Assembly (NCBI GenBank): GCA_027052755.1
Contig: JALUEN010000020.1
Coordinates: forward strand, 6,726-19,877
DNA length: 13,152 bases
Reading direction: 5' to 3'
Source: a bacterium
GTDB lineage: Bacteria > DRYD01 > JALUEN01
The notes beneath the pieces were generated by a model. The model had not been told where the DNA came from and did no database searches. It saw nothing but the letters and a program-made list of their open reading frames with translations. Position numbers and translations under genes: made by a program. Of this stretch, positions 1-6,645 are shown piece by piece (within the stretch, counting starts at the first letter, position 1; every line of letters begins with the position of its first letter).

Positions 1-359
1 AGTGCGGTAACCTCTCCTAAGCTATGACCGGAGAAACCAACTAACCCTATCTCACCCAGGTTCTCCCTATCAGCTTCCGCCCTCATAGCTTCATAGGTAA
101 CAATCTCGGTAACCACGAGAGCAGGCTGAGAGTTCAAGGTCCTGTTAAGCTCCTCCTCTGGGCCCTCAAAACATATCTTCCTCAGGTTAATCTTAAGGAG
201 GTCTTCAGCCATTTCGTATATCTCCCTAACGAAGCCGTAGCTATCGTAAATGGTCTTTCCCATACCTACGTATTGGCTAGCCTGTCCTGGGAAAGCGATA
301 ACCCACTTCTCAGGTTTATCCCTCAGGAGCTCCTGAACCTGATCCTTTAAAGCTGCCAT
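1..359 (-). CDS. fabD: Malonyl-CoA:ACP transacylase FabD, N-terminal part (runs off left edge)
   Basis: FabD loads malonyl groups from CoA onto acyl carrier protein to feed fatty-acid elongation in the cytoplasm. The 119 residues visible, translated by hand, begin MAALKDQVQEL and contain the acyltransferase N-terminal motif FPGQASQ near residue 23. The nucleophile elbow GHSLGE, with its catalytic Ser, lies a few residues before the window edge. The family usually has FPGQGSQ; here the second Gly is Ala, but the Gln is kept. The remaining two thirds, including the catalytic His, lie outside the window. The ATG at 357-359 overlaps the last 13 bases of fabH and is preceded by a G-rich Shine-Dalgarno (GGGGGTG, 4 nt away), so translation is probably coupled to fabH. 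Identity is very secure from the two motifs and the fabH neighbour. Confidence 0.93.
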   Translation of the reverse strand, partial: MAALKDQVQELLRDKPEKWVIAFPGQASQYVGMGKTIYDSYGFVREIYEMAEDLLKINLRKICFEGPEEELNRTLNSQPALVVTEIVTYEAMRAEADRENLGEIGLVGFSGHSLGEVTA

Positions 360-1372
360 ATCACACCCCCCCAGGTGAAACCTGCTCCGAAAGCCATCAT
401 AAGCACCTTATCACCAGGCTTAGCTAACCCCTTATCAAGCACCTCGTAGAAGGCAATTGGAATAGAAGCTGATGAGGTATTACCGTACTCCTGGATGTTA
501 ACGTAAGCTTTCTCCTTAGGGATCCCGAACCTCCTTATAGCTGCGTCAATTATCCTCAGATTTGCCTGGTGAAATATGAAAACCGATATATCTTCTATCT
601 TCAGCCCAGCTTTCCCTAATAACCTCTCCAGTGAAGCTTCAATAGTAGTAACAGCTAACCTGAAAACCTCCCTACCCCTCATCTGTAGGTAGTGTAGGTC
701 ATTCTTAACTGTATCCTCGGAAGCAGGAAGTTTAGCTCCTCCAGCTGGAAGGGTTATCAGCTCCGCATAATTCCCATCCGAGCCTATATCAAAGGCGATT
801 GGTCCTAATTGAGTGTTCTCCTCATCTGCTTCCAGGAGAAAAGCACCTGCTCCATCACCGAAGAGGATACAAGTGCTCCTATCCTTCCAGTTAGTAACCC
901 TACTCAAGGTATCCGCTCCTATAACCAGGGCTTTCCTTATCATCCCGCTCTTTAGGTAGCCAGTAGCTACGGATAAGGCGTATATGAAGCTAGAACAACC
1001 AGCCTCTAAATCAAAAGCGAAGGCGTTATTAGCTCCTATCTTAGCTTGAGTTATACAAGCAGTTGCCGGAAACATATAGTCAGGTGTAGCCGTTCCAACT
1101 AAGACTAGATCTATATTAGCAGGGTCCTCTCCTACTCGCTTAAGAGCGTTCTCAGCTGCCCAAGCGGCTAGATCCGAGGTAGAGACGTTCGGGTCATCCA
1201 CTATATGCCTCCTCTTGATACCAGTACGTTCAGTGATCCACTCATCTGAGGTATCCACCATTTTCTCTAAGTCCTCATTCGTCAAGATCTTGTCTGGAAC
1301 ATACATTCCCACAGACTTAAGCTTTATACCCACTGGTTTGAGGTTAGAGCTGGTAACAGGAAAGGTAGGCAT
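347..1372 (-). CDS. fabH: 3-oxoacyl-ACP synthase III FabH
   Basis: FabH (beta-ketoacyl-ACP synthase III) condenses acetyl-CoA or another short acyl-CoA with malonyl-ACP to start type II fatty-acid synthesis. The full triad is visible: Cys126 in EAGCSSF, His268 in FHQANLR and Asn298 in EYGNTSSASIP. The C-terminal glycine-rich loop GAGFTWGG is also present. At 341 residues it is slightly longer than usual because about 14 residues precede the normal family start. An in-frame GTG at codon 14 would give a standard N-terminus but has no ribosome-binding site. The ATG at 1372 has AAGGGGGAAAG about 4-8 nt upstream, so I keep it. It is the first gene of a minus-strand unit continuing into fabD; plsX, often found just upstream, is absent. 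Confidence 0.96.
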   Translation of the reverse strand: MPTFPVTSSNLKPVGIKLKSVGMYVPDKILTNEDLEKMVDTSDEWITERTGIKRRHIVDDPNVSTSDLAAWAAENALKRVGEDPANIDLVLVGTATPDYMFPATACITQAKIGANNAFAFDLEAGCSSFIYALSVATGYLKSGMIRKALVIGADTLSRVTNWKDRSTCILFGDGAGAFLLEADEENTQLGPIAFDIGSDGNYAELITLPAGGAKLPASEDTVKNDLHYLQMRGREVFRLAVTTIEASLERLLGKAGLKIEDISVFIFHQANLRIIDAAIRRFGIPKEKAYVNIQEYGNTSSASIPIAFYEVLDKGLAKPGDKVLMMAFGAGFTWGGVIWQL

Positions 1373-1487
1373 TGCTCTTTCCCCCTTCCCCTGGGCCTTT
1401 TTAGAAGGCTTTCTATAAGCTCAAGATGAAAACCTTCATTAGTTAAAGTTACAACTTTCCACACTCAAGTTAATGGAGGTGAACTCT
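1373..1487. promoter_or_regulatory. Divergent intergenic region between fabH and the zinc-ribbon protein gene
   Basis: This 115-bp gap must hold the start signals of both divergent genes. On the plus strand, ATGAAA (1426-1431) and TACAAC (1450-1455), 18 bp apart, match the -35 and -10 consensus at 4 of 6 positions each. On the minus strand, TTGTAA (1449-1454) and TTTCAT (1426-1431) with a 17-bp spacer score the same, so the assignments are weak. A short inverted repeat, GCCTT-N5-AAGGC, lies at about 1396-1410 near the fabH side; it could be an operator, but I recognise no known site. Confidence 0.35.
1475..1482 (+). promoter_or_regulatory. Shine-Dalgarno that selects the GTG start at 1488
   Basis: GGAGGTGA lies exactly 5 nt before the GTG at 1488-1490, the same sequence and spacing used before the thiolase ATG at 7208. 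The in-frame ATG at 1473 overlaps the site and has no Shine-Dalgarno of its own, so GTG is the likely start. Confidence 0.75.
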
Positions 1488-2663
1488 GTGGAGAGGTTAT
1501 CAAAGATCTCCAGGCTGAACTTCTTCACAAGGAGGACAACACTTCAAGAGCTACTGATAAGTGATTTCCCAAGCTTCAGGATATTGACAAAGTTAATAAC
1601 AGACCGATCCCTAGTTGATTTAATCAGATACTTCATCCTAGCTTCCAGCTATACTTTAGATCTAAAAGAGCTTAAAGCCCTTGAGGAATTTCCCTCAGAG
1701 AGCTTGAATGGGCTAAAGTTAAACGTAATATCTAAAGCCTCACGATGGAATCCTCTTCTAGGCTTCTGTCCCCTGTTGAAGACAGGAGAAGAGAAGCTGG
1801 TCATATTATCGCCATGGGTAGAGGACTTATCTGAGGATGAGCTCAAGCTCTTAGTTCTAGCCTCAGACTTTCACTTTCAACATAGCTTAGAGCTCTATCA
1901 CCTGTTGAAGTTCACGTTATCATATTTACCTCCTCAGATGCTAATGAGGTTAGGGAAACTACTTGATAAGGACGTGAAGTTACCAGATCCCAGGGAATTA
2001 GGTAGTCTCAAGTTACAGCTCTGGTGGTTTAGCTATAAGCTGATAAGGGCTTCCCTGAAGTACGCCTTATATGTCTTAGCGGTTCTTCAGGGTTTTAAAG
2101 AGGAGGGGTTAAAGAATTTAGAAGTTCTAATCAAGGAGGTTCTCAGGAAGTTAGGAGGTATCCAAAACTCTAATCTATCCCCAGCTTTATCTAAAGAGGA
2201 TCTCAAGGAACCATCTCCTATAGCTATAGAGGTAGCCTTTCCATTTCAGTTTACTATGATCTCTCAACTAGAGCTTGAGCTACTTGAGTTCATAAATGAT
2301 ACTCTTCCTAAAATGCTATCTGGTAAGCTCATCACCTTAGACGAAGAGGCTAAGGTAATAGAGGCTATGAGGAAACAAGCTAAGCCTTATCCTAGGAGTG
2401 TTCCCACTAGTTCACCTAACCTCAAAGGCGTTCCCAAGGTGCCCTTAGCTGAGAAACCACCTGTTAGACCTGTTCCTCCAGGAGCTATCCCTCAGGGGAG
2501 AGTGCCTCAGGGGGCATCTAGAGGAGTTCAACAGGGAGGTCATACTAGTTCCCTAGGAGGTAAGAAACCTCCAAAATTCTGCCCTAGGTGTGGAGCTAAG
2601 GTGATGGAAGGAGCGGTATTTTGTTTTAACTGCGGTTTAGATCTAAGACCCTATTACTCCTAG
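1488..2663 (+). CDS. Unknown protein: degenerate M48-metalloprotease-like region, Pro/Gly linker, C-terminal zinc ribbon
   Basis: I do not recognise a named family. From the GTG start the protein has 391 residues. Residues about 15-225 are helical and hydrophobic, and follow the order of soluble M48 peptidases. There is an N-terminal segment with P-S-F-R-x-L, then RWNPLLG where M48 has an N-A/P-x-x-x-G stretch. Next comes a beta strand KLVILSPWVEDL, then LSEDELKLLVLASDFHFQH where M48 has its El-x-x-V-x-AHExxH helix. The later segment LWWFSYKLIRASLKYAL sits where M48 has W-x-R-x-x-E-x-x-x-D. The zinc ligands are missing in both places, so it is probably not a protease. A Pro/Gly/Gln-rich linker (about 300-360) leads to a zinc ribbon with CPRC and CFNC. 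It is divergent from fabH and ends at a strong terminator. The zinc ribbon is clear; the M48 relation is my inference. Confidence 0.8.
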   Translation: MERLSKISRLNFFTRRTTLQELLISDFPSFRILTKLITDRSLVDLIRYFILASSYTLDLKELKALEEFPSESLNGLKLNVISKASRWNPLLGFCPLLKTGEEKLVILSPWVEDLSEDELKLLVLASDFHFQHSLELYHLLKFTLSYLPPQMLMRLGKLLDKDVKLPDPRELGSLKLQLWWFSYKLIRASLKYALYVLAVLQGFKEEGLKNLEVLIKEVLRKLGGIQNSNLSPALSKEDLKEPSPIAIEVAFPFQFTMISQLELELLEFINDTLPKMLSGKLITLDEEAKVIEAMRKQAKPYPRSVPTSSPNLKGVPKVPLAEKPPVRPVPPGAIPQGRVPQGASRGVQQGGHTSSLGGKKPPKFCPRCGAKVMEGAVFCFNCGLDLRPYYS

Positions 2664-2677
2664 AGAGGTGATAATAG

Positions 2678-2705
2678 AAAAGGGGAGGGTTTCCCCTCCC
2701 CTTTT
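2678..2705. terminator. Bidirectional Rho-independent terminator
   Basis: A perfect 12-bp stem (AAAAGGGGAGGG against CCCTCCCCTTTT) with a 4-nt loop TTTC. It is U-rich on the 3' side when read from either strand. It lies between convergent genes, the zinc-ribbon protein (plus) ending at 2663 and the small basic protein (minus) ending at 2737, so it can stop transcription from both sides. Confidence 0.9.
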
Positions 2706-2736
2706 TAAGTTATATCACATCTGAGCGCTCTGGGTA

Positions 2737-2892
2737 CTATCTCTTCCTATCACCCCTTCTCTTCAAGGTGGCGATCTTCTCAGCGCTGTCCCTTAGGAAT
2801 TTCTTCAGCTTCTTCTCAAACTGAGGATCGTAGTTTTCATCCCTCATCTTCCTAGACTTTGATTTGTTCCCTTTCTCCTGTCCGCGAGCCAT
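2737..2892 (-). CDS. Small, very basic protein of unknown function (51 aa)
   Basis: An ATG at 2892 opens a 51-residue frame ending in TAG at 2737-2739. It has an upstream AGGGGTG Shine-Dalgarno about 8 nt from the start. The product begins MARGQEKGNKSKSRK and ends LKRRGDRKR. About 40 percent of residues are Lys or Arg, with a predicted helix in the middle (FEKKLKKFLRDSAEKIATL). There are no cysteines, signal peptide or membrane segment. The composition suggests binding to RNA, the ribosome or DNA, but I recognise no family. It is the last gene of the minus-strand run, 146 bp after ruvX and directly before the bidirectional terminator. The clean start, ribosome-binding site and terminator placement support a real gene. 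Confidence 0.72.
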   Translation of the reverse strand: MARGQEKGNKSKSRKMRDENYDPQFEKKLKKFLRDSAEKIATLKRRGDRKR

Positions 2893-3038
2893 TCACTACA
2901 CACCCCTTTAGCTCCTTTTAAGTTGTATCCCCGTGTATTTAATAGGTGTCACCCTAACCCATGTCCCCTTAATTTTCTGTTATCTTCTACCAAGCCCCTG
3001 TTTTTTCCTCCTATTTATCCCTTGATATTAGTAGTGTA

Positions 3039-3509
3039 CTATCTCTGCTCCCTGAAAAAATCGCTCAGTCCCCTAGAAAGTATATCCACAGCTTCATAAG
3101 AGTGCTTTAACCTCTTCCATGTTAATTGATCCCTTCTAGAGCGTTTTCTCCTAGTTCTGCGTCCCTGACCTCCAGCTTTTCCCGCTGAGAAAACACTCTC
3201 TATGAATTTAGAGCTGAGCCTCTCATCTACTAATCTAACCTCAAGTTTAAGACCTTTTTCCTTGAGGAGGTTCTCCAAGCTCTCCTTAAAGTTAAGCACC
3301 TCCCTTGAGACTCTGCTAAGCTCTCCATTTAAGGTAACTGGGAATCCTAGGAAGATCAGTTCCACCCCTCGCTCCTCACAGATCTTAACTATCTCATCTA
3401 ACGCTTCACTTGATAGGACTGGAGCTAGAGGGACGATAACCTTATCTCTATCATCGTAGAAAGCGATACCAACAAACTTCTCTCCCCAATCAATCCCTAT
3501 AGCTCTCAT
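3039..3509 (-). CDS. ruvX: RuvX/YqgF-type RNase H-fold nuclease
   Basis: This is the YqgF/RuvX family, known as a putative Holliday junction resolvase and, in E. coli, as a nuclease needed for 16S rRNA 5' maturation. The RNase H-fold signatures are in order: GIDWGEKFVGIA at residues 4-15 (acid Asp7), LGFPVTLNGELS at about 54-65, VDERLSS at 94-100 (Glu97) and HSYEAVDIL near 136-144 (Asp142). At 156 residues it is longer than the usual roughly 140. The extra length is a loop at about 111-135 packed with Arg and Lys, between the DERLSS helix and the last helix. The start has no good Shine-Dalgarno: the nearest G-rich stretch lies about 10 nt away, inside a small ATGAG/CTCAT hairpin. The gene lies 24 bp after the histidine kinase and probably shares its transcript. 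Confidence 0.88.
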   Translation of the reverse strand: MRAIGIDWGEKFVGIAFYDDRDKVIVPLAPVLSSEALDEIVKICEERGVELIFLGFPVTLNGELSRVSREVLNFKESLENLLKEKGLKLEVRLVDERLSSKFIESVFSAGKAGGQGRRTRRKRSRRDQLTWKRLKHSYEAVDILSRGLSDFFREQR

Positions 3510-3533
3510 GAGGAGAACTCATCCCTAGAGGTC

Positions 3534-4682
3534 TCAGAGCTCCTTTGTGAACTTAACCCTTAGATTAGGGAGCCTCACCTTGAACGTGGTCCCCTTCCCT
3601 AAATCACTGACGACTTGAATCTCCCCATCATGACCATCCACTATCTGCTTCACGATGAAGAGTCCAAGACCTACTCCATAAGTCTTCCTGTTAGGCCTGT
3701 TATCCCCCTTAAAGAAAGGATGAAATATCCTGTCAATATACATTTCAGGGATACCAATTCCCTCATCAGTAACCTCAATAATCAGGTCATCTCCGTGAGA
3801 GTAAGCCTTAAAGGTGATCTCAGCTCCTTCATTTGAGAACTTTATAGCGTTATCTAAGAGCTCACTAACTAGGTAATTTATCCTCGCTGGATCTCCCAGA
3901 AGCTCTGCCTCCTTAAGCAGATTAATCTCATAGGATAACCTCATCTTAAACTTCCTAGCCCTACCTGAATACCTCATAACTAGTCTCTCTAAAAGTGGTT
4001 TTATAGGGAACCAGTATTTCTTTATCTGAAATCGTCCTCTCTCTAGTCTAGCCACCTCTAGCAGTTCATGGATTAAACCCTCTAGGTCAACAGTCTTCTC
4101 CAGCATCACCTTCAGGTGCTCTTCCAGTTCCTCCCTGGAGATGTTAGAGGTAACTGGGTTAAGGAGGTACTCAAGTATTCCCTTTAAGATAGTGAGAGGT
4201 GTTCTAAGCTCATGAGAGAGGTTATTAATAATGTTCTGTCTAAAGCTATCTATTGTCAAGAGAGCGTCATTGCTGAGGATGAGGAGAAAGGTGGATCCCC
4301 TCTTAGGGTACATAACTATCCAGGAGAGCTCCTTGGGTTCCTCTGATGCAGGAACCTTAACCTTAGTAGTGATCCTAGATCTAGCTTTCCCCTCTCTGAG
4401 CTTAGCGTTCAGGAGTTTAAGTATCGGCTCCTCAGCGTCAAAGTATTCCTGAATTTGCTTGTTATCTGGTGGTTCCTGAAAACCCATCTCAACTAAGAGC
4501 TCCCTCATATACCTGCTAGAGTAGAGGACCTTTCCCTGTAAGTCAACTATTAAAAAAGGCTCCTGTAACTCCCTTAGAAAATCTATGAGATCCTCAAAAG
4601 TATTAAACCCTCCTAGTTCCTCGTTTAGTAATGCTCTGAGCGGAAAGTCCTCAGCTTTCTCTATATCAACCAAATCCACCAT
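3534..4682 (-). CDS. Soluble PAS-domain sensor histidine kinase
   Basis: A two-component sensor kinase without membrane segments, so it acts in the cytoplasm. Counting from the ATG at 4682 (382 residues), a PAS-like sensor domain covers about 37-139. A HisKA dimerisation and phosphoacceptor domain follows, with H-box NLSHELRTPL (His157). The HATPase domain has N-box ELLDNAIKF (Asn278), G1 TDEGIGIP, F-box FHPFF and G2 GVGLGLFIV. All catalytic motifs look intact. No response regulator lies beside it, so it is an orphan kinase; the neighbours are hslV 28 bp upstream and ruvX 24 bp downstream. The start is uncertain: a GTG at 4700 and the ATG at 4682 both have GGAG directly against them, too close for normal use, and a TTG at 4673 would have correct spacing. 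Ligand and partner are unknown. Confidence 0.93.
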   Translation of the reverse strand: MVDLVDIEKAEDFPLRALLNEELGGFNTFEDLIDFLRELQEPFLIVDLQGKVLYSSRYMRELLVEMGFQEPPDNKQIQEYFDAEEPILKLLNAKLREGKARSRITTKVKVPASEEPKELSWIVMYPKRGSTFLLILSNDALLTIDSFRQNIINNLSHELRTPLTILKGILEYLLNPVTSNISREELEEHLKVMLEKTVDLEGLIHELLEVARLERGRFQIKKYWFPIKPLLERLVMRYSGRARKFKMRLSYEINLLKEAELLGDPARINYLVSELLDNAIKFSNEGAEITFKAYSHGDDLIIEVTDEGIGIPEMYIDRIFHPFFKGDNRPNRKTYGVGLGLFIVKQIVDGHDGEIQVVSDLGKGTTFKVRLPNLRVKFTKEL

Positions 4683-4704
4683 CTCCTTTTGGAGATACAC
4701 CTCC
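4683..4704 (-). promoter_or_regulatory. Two mutually exclusive mini-hairpins at the kinase translation start
   Basis: Between the hslV stop and the kinase ATG the minus strand reads GGAGGTGTATCTCC followed by AAAAGGAG. The central CTCC can pair with the upstream GGAG, hiding the better Shine-Dalgarno, or with the downstream GGAG, leaving the upstream site free and bringing it closer to the ATG. Each stem is only 4 bp, so any effect would be modest. Confidence 0.3.
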
Positions 4705-4710
4705 TAAGAA

Positions 4711-5235
4711 CTAGAACTCAAGCACCTCTAAGGAGATATTGTGGTTAGTATATATACATATATCAGCTGCTATTCTCATAGCCTCCTTAGCTATATCTAC
4801 AGCCTTCATATCAGTGAACTCATAAAGCGCCCTCGCCGCAGCCACAGCATACGGTCCACCAGAACCTATGGCAGCTATTCCATCATCCGGCTCTAGTACA
4901 TCTCCATTACCGGAGAGTATCAATGTGTGATTTTTATCCGCAACCAATAGCATAGCCTCTAAGCGCCTTAGAACCTTATCCGTCCTCCATTCCCTAGCTA
5001 GTTCTACCGAAGCTCTCAGGAGGTTTCCGTTGTACTCCTCTAGTTTTTTCTCCAACCTCTCAAATAGCGCTAACCCATCAGCAGCTGCTCCAGCGAAACC
5101 ACATAGTACCTGTCCTTTATACATCCTCCTAAGCTTCTTAGCGGAGGATTTGACCACGTAGCTTTCAAAGGTTACCTGACCATCTGCCGCCATAACCACC
5201 TGGTTATCGCGGCGTACACTTAGTACTGTAGTCAT
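4711..5235 (-). CDS. hslV: ATP-dependent protease subunit HslV (ClpQ)
   Basis: HslV is the threonine peptidase of the HslUV (ClpYQ) complex, a proteasome-like dodecamer in the cytoplasm that degrades misfolded proteins fed to it by the HslU ATPase. The protein starts [10 protein letters not shown], so removal of Met exposes the catalytic Thr. The mature chain has Asp17 in ADGQVTF and Lys33, then GFAGAAADG, the family block [21 protein letters not shown] and the C-terminal ADICIYTN segment. Length is 174, normal for the family. The ATG has a strong Shine-Dalgarno, AAAGGAGGT, 6 nt upstream. In most bacteria hslU follows directly; here a histidine kinase does, and no hslU lies in the window. Because HslV depends on HslU, a distant hslU is expected. 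Confidence 0.96.
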   Translation of the reverse strand: MTTVLSVRRDNQVVMAADGQVTFESYVVKSSAKKLRRMYKGQVLCGFAGAAADGLALFERLEKKLEEYNGNLLRASVELAREWRTDKVLRRLEAMLLVADKNHTLILSGNGDVLEPDDGIAAIGSGGPYAVAAARALYEFTDMKAVDIAKEAMRIAADICIYTNHNISLEVLEF

Positions 5236-5284
5236 CAGAGTACCTCCTTTCTTATACTTTTCAACGGCAAGGACTTAAAATCTT

Positions 5285-5307
5285 GCTAGAGGAAAACCTT
5301 ATCTAGC
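5285..5307 (-). terminator. Hairpin between the sugar permease and hslV (possible weak terminator)
   Basis: GCTAGA and TCTAGC pair across an 11-nt interior that can add two more G-C pairs around a TTTT loop. On the minus strand it lies about 10 nt after the permease stop and is followed by AAGATTTTAAG, a poor U-tract. It could be a leaky terminator, an attenuator or an RNA-stability element in the hslV leader. Confidence 0.35.
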
Positions 5308-5316
5308 CAAAATCAC

Positions 5317-6183
5317 TTAACTTAAATCACTAAAAAGCTTCCTGTACCTCATCCTTACCAGGAGGTAACTGATGAAAGCGCTTAATATAGCTAAGATCAT
5401 GCTAACTGATGCTCCATAGCCAAAGCTTAAATCGCTGAAAGCTTTCTGGTAGGCATAGACTGACAAAGTTAAGGTAGAATTTCCCGGCCCTCCTCCGGTC
5501 ATTACATATACCTCACCGAATACCTTAAGGGCTGAAAGTGAGGATAGGAGCGTGCACATTAAAGCTGTAGGCCATATCATCGGTAGAGTAAACTTAAACA
5601 GTATTGTTAGAGGACCAGCACCATCTAGTACAGCAGCCTCAAAGATCTCCTTTGGTATAGCAGTTATAGAGGAGTAATATATTATAGCGTAGTATCCCAG
5701 TCCCCTCCAAAAGGTAACGAACATAACTGAGTAGAGAGCTATATAGGGGTTGCTAAGCCAACCTATGGGGTTCAAGCCTAAGCCACTGAGCAGTTTATTC
5801 ACTAGCCCATAATCAGATAGCATTAGTTTGAAAGCGGTAGATGAGACAACGACAGAGGTTATCACAGGTATGTATAGGAGCGTTAGTGAGAACCTGCTTA
5901 GGCTGGTATTTAGGGAAGCCACAGTGGATGCCAGAGCCAGAGCGCTTAGCTGTAGTAGAGGCACGACCATGAGGTACTTCAAGGTATTCTTCAAAGCTGT
6001 CCAGAAATCCGGATCCTTGAAGAGCTGCAGGTAATTACCTACCCCCACAAACTTAACCTGAGCTAAGTTGAGCTGAAATAGAGATAAAGCTAAGTTCAAT
6101 AGCCCAGGCAGAAAAGAGGTCCAGAACCATAGTATTAAAAAGGGCAGAAGTAAATATAGATAACGCCTCCCCTGATACTTCAT
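5317..6183 (-). CDS. Carbohydrate ABC transporter permease (MalF/UgpA type)
   Basis: Inner-membrane permease subunit of a sugar-type ABC importer. The 288 residues hold about six membrane segments (about 10-35, 68-90, 100-122, 148-172, 203-228 and 258-277). The ATPase-docking EAA loop reads EAAVLDGAGP at 182-191, followed by FTLP. The block MTGGGPGNSTLTLSVYAYQ is typical of the MalF/UgpA branch. Such proteins normally sit with a binding protein and a second (MalG/UgpE) permease; neither is here, so the substrate cannot be inferred. The gene is wedged between rpsI (25 bp away) and hslV, with weak hairpins on both sides. The ATG has no Shine-Dalgarno: the sequence before it is GTCTTTTTAACT. No shorter in-frame start with a binding site exists nearby. 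It may be a stranded part of a scattered or decayed transporter locus. Confidence 0.92.
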   Translation of the reverse strand: MKYQGRRYLYLLLPFLILWFWTSFLPGLLNLALSLFQLNLAQVKFVGVGNYLQLFKDPDFWTALKNTLKYLMVVPLLQLSALALASTVASLNTSLSRFSLTLLYIPVITSVVVSSTAFKLMLSDYGLVNKLLSGLGLNPIGWLSNPYIALYSVMFVTFWRGLGYYAIIYYSSITAIPKEIFEAAVLDGAGPLTILFKFTLPMIWPTALMCTLLSSLSALKVFGEVYVMTGGGPGNSTLTLSVYAYQKAFSDLSFGYGASVSMILAILSAFISYLLVRMRYRKLFSDLS

Positions 6184-6187
6184 AGTT

Positions 6188-6208
6188 AAAAAGACAGCTT
6201 GATAAGCT
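6188..6208 (-). terminator. Short hairpin plus T5 after rpsI (possible weak terminator)
   Basis: On the minus strand a 5-bp stem, AGCTT-ATC-AAGCT, starts at the last base of the rpsI stop codon and is followed by GTC and five T. The stem is short, so termination would be partial. It ends 4 bp before the permease ATG and occupies the place where a Shine-Dalgarno would be. Confidence 0.35.
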
Positions 6209-6609
6209 TACCTCTTAGACCACTGCTTACCTCTCCTAGCCTTGTGCTTGTAGTAGTGCTTCCTCTCAACCATTCTGGGATCTCTGGTGAGGAGCCCCTG
6301 TTTCTTCAGCGGTTTCCTCCACTCAGGGTTAAACTGCTCCAAGCACCTAGCTATGCCTAGTTTTATAGCATCTACCTGTCCAGTGATACCTCCACCCCTT
6401 ACCTTAGCTTTGACGTCAAACTTATCAACCATACCGATTACCTCTAGGGGTTGAAGGATGCTCTTTATCCAGAGCGGTCGGTTGTTAACGTACTCCCTGA
6501 AATCACGACCATTTATGATTATCCTCCCGGTTCCAGGTCGCACCCAAACCCTAGCGACTGCTTCCTTTCTCCTACCGGTAGCGTACTTCACGTTAGCCTC
6601 AGCAACCAC
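6208..6609 (-). CDS. rpsI: 30S ribosomal protein S9
   Basis: S9 binds the head of the 30S subunit, and its basic C-terminal tail reaches the P-site tRNA. The sequence shows the family landmarks YATGRRKEAVARV near the start, GGGITGQ (residues 64-70 from this start) and the terminal KARRGKQWSKR, ending in the invariant S-K-R. From the GTG at 6609 the protein has 133 residues, close to the usual 130. A GTG three codons earlier (6618) overlaps the G-rich GGGGGTG, which is better placed as the Shine-Dalgarno for 6609 (6-nt gap). Normally rpsI follows rplM (L13); here it follows rpsL by about 36 bp, an uncommon pairing, and rplM is not in the window. Confidence 0.95.
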   Translation of the reverse strand: MVAEANVKYATGRRKEAVARVWVRPGTGRIIINGRDFREYVNNRPLWIKSILQPLEVIGMVDKFDVKAKVRGGGITGQVDAIKLGIARCLEQFNPEWRKPLKKQGLLTRDPRMVERKHYYKHKARRGKQWSKR

Positions 6610-6645
6610 CGCTGACACCCCCAGTTCAATTTGTTTACCCTAAAT

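Noticed and set aside
2893..3038. Possible leader peptide (TTG after AGGAGGAAAAAA) between ruvX and the small basic gene
   Set aside because: The frame is only 14 codons, the spacing is long and the peptide has no meaning I can recognise.
3029..3041. Palindrome TAGTA-GTG-TACTA over the ruvX stop codon
   Set aside because: The 5-bp AT-rich stem has no T-tract; it is too weak to be called a terminator or operator.
5236..5316. CIRCE-type heat-shock operator before hslV
   Set aside because: I looked for TTAGCACTC-N9-GAGTGCTAA and found none; the GCAAG-N10-CTTGC repeat here is too short to name.
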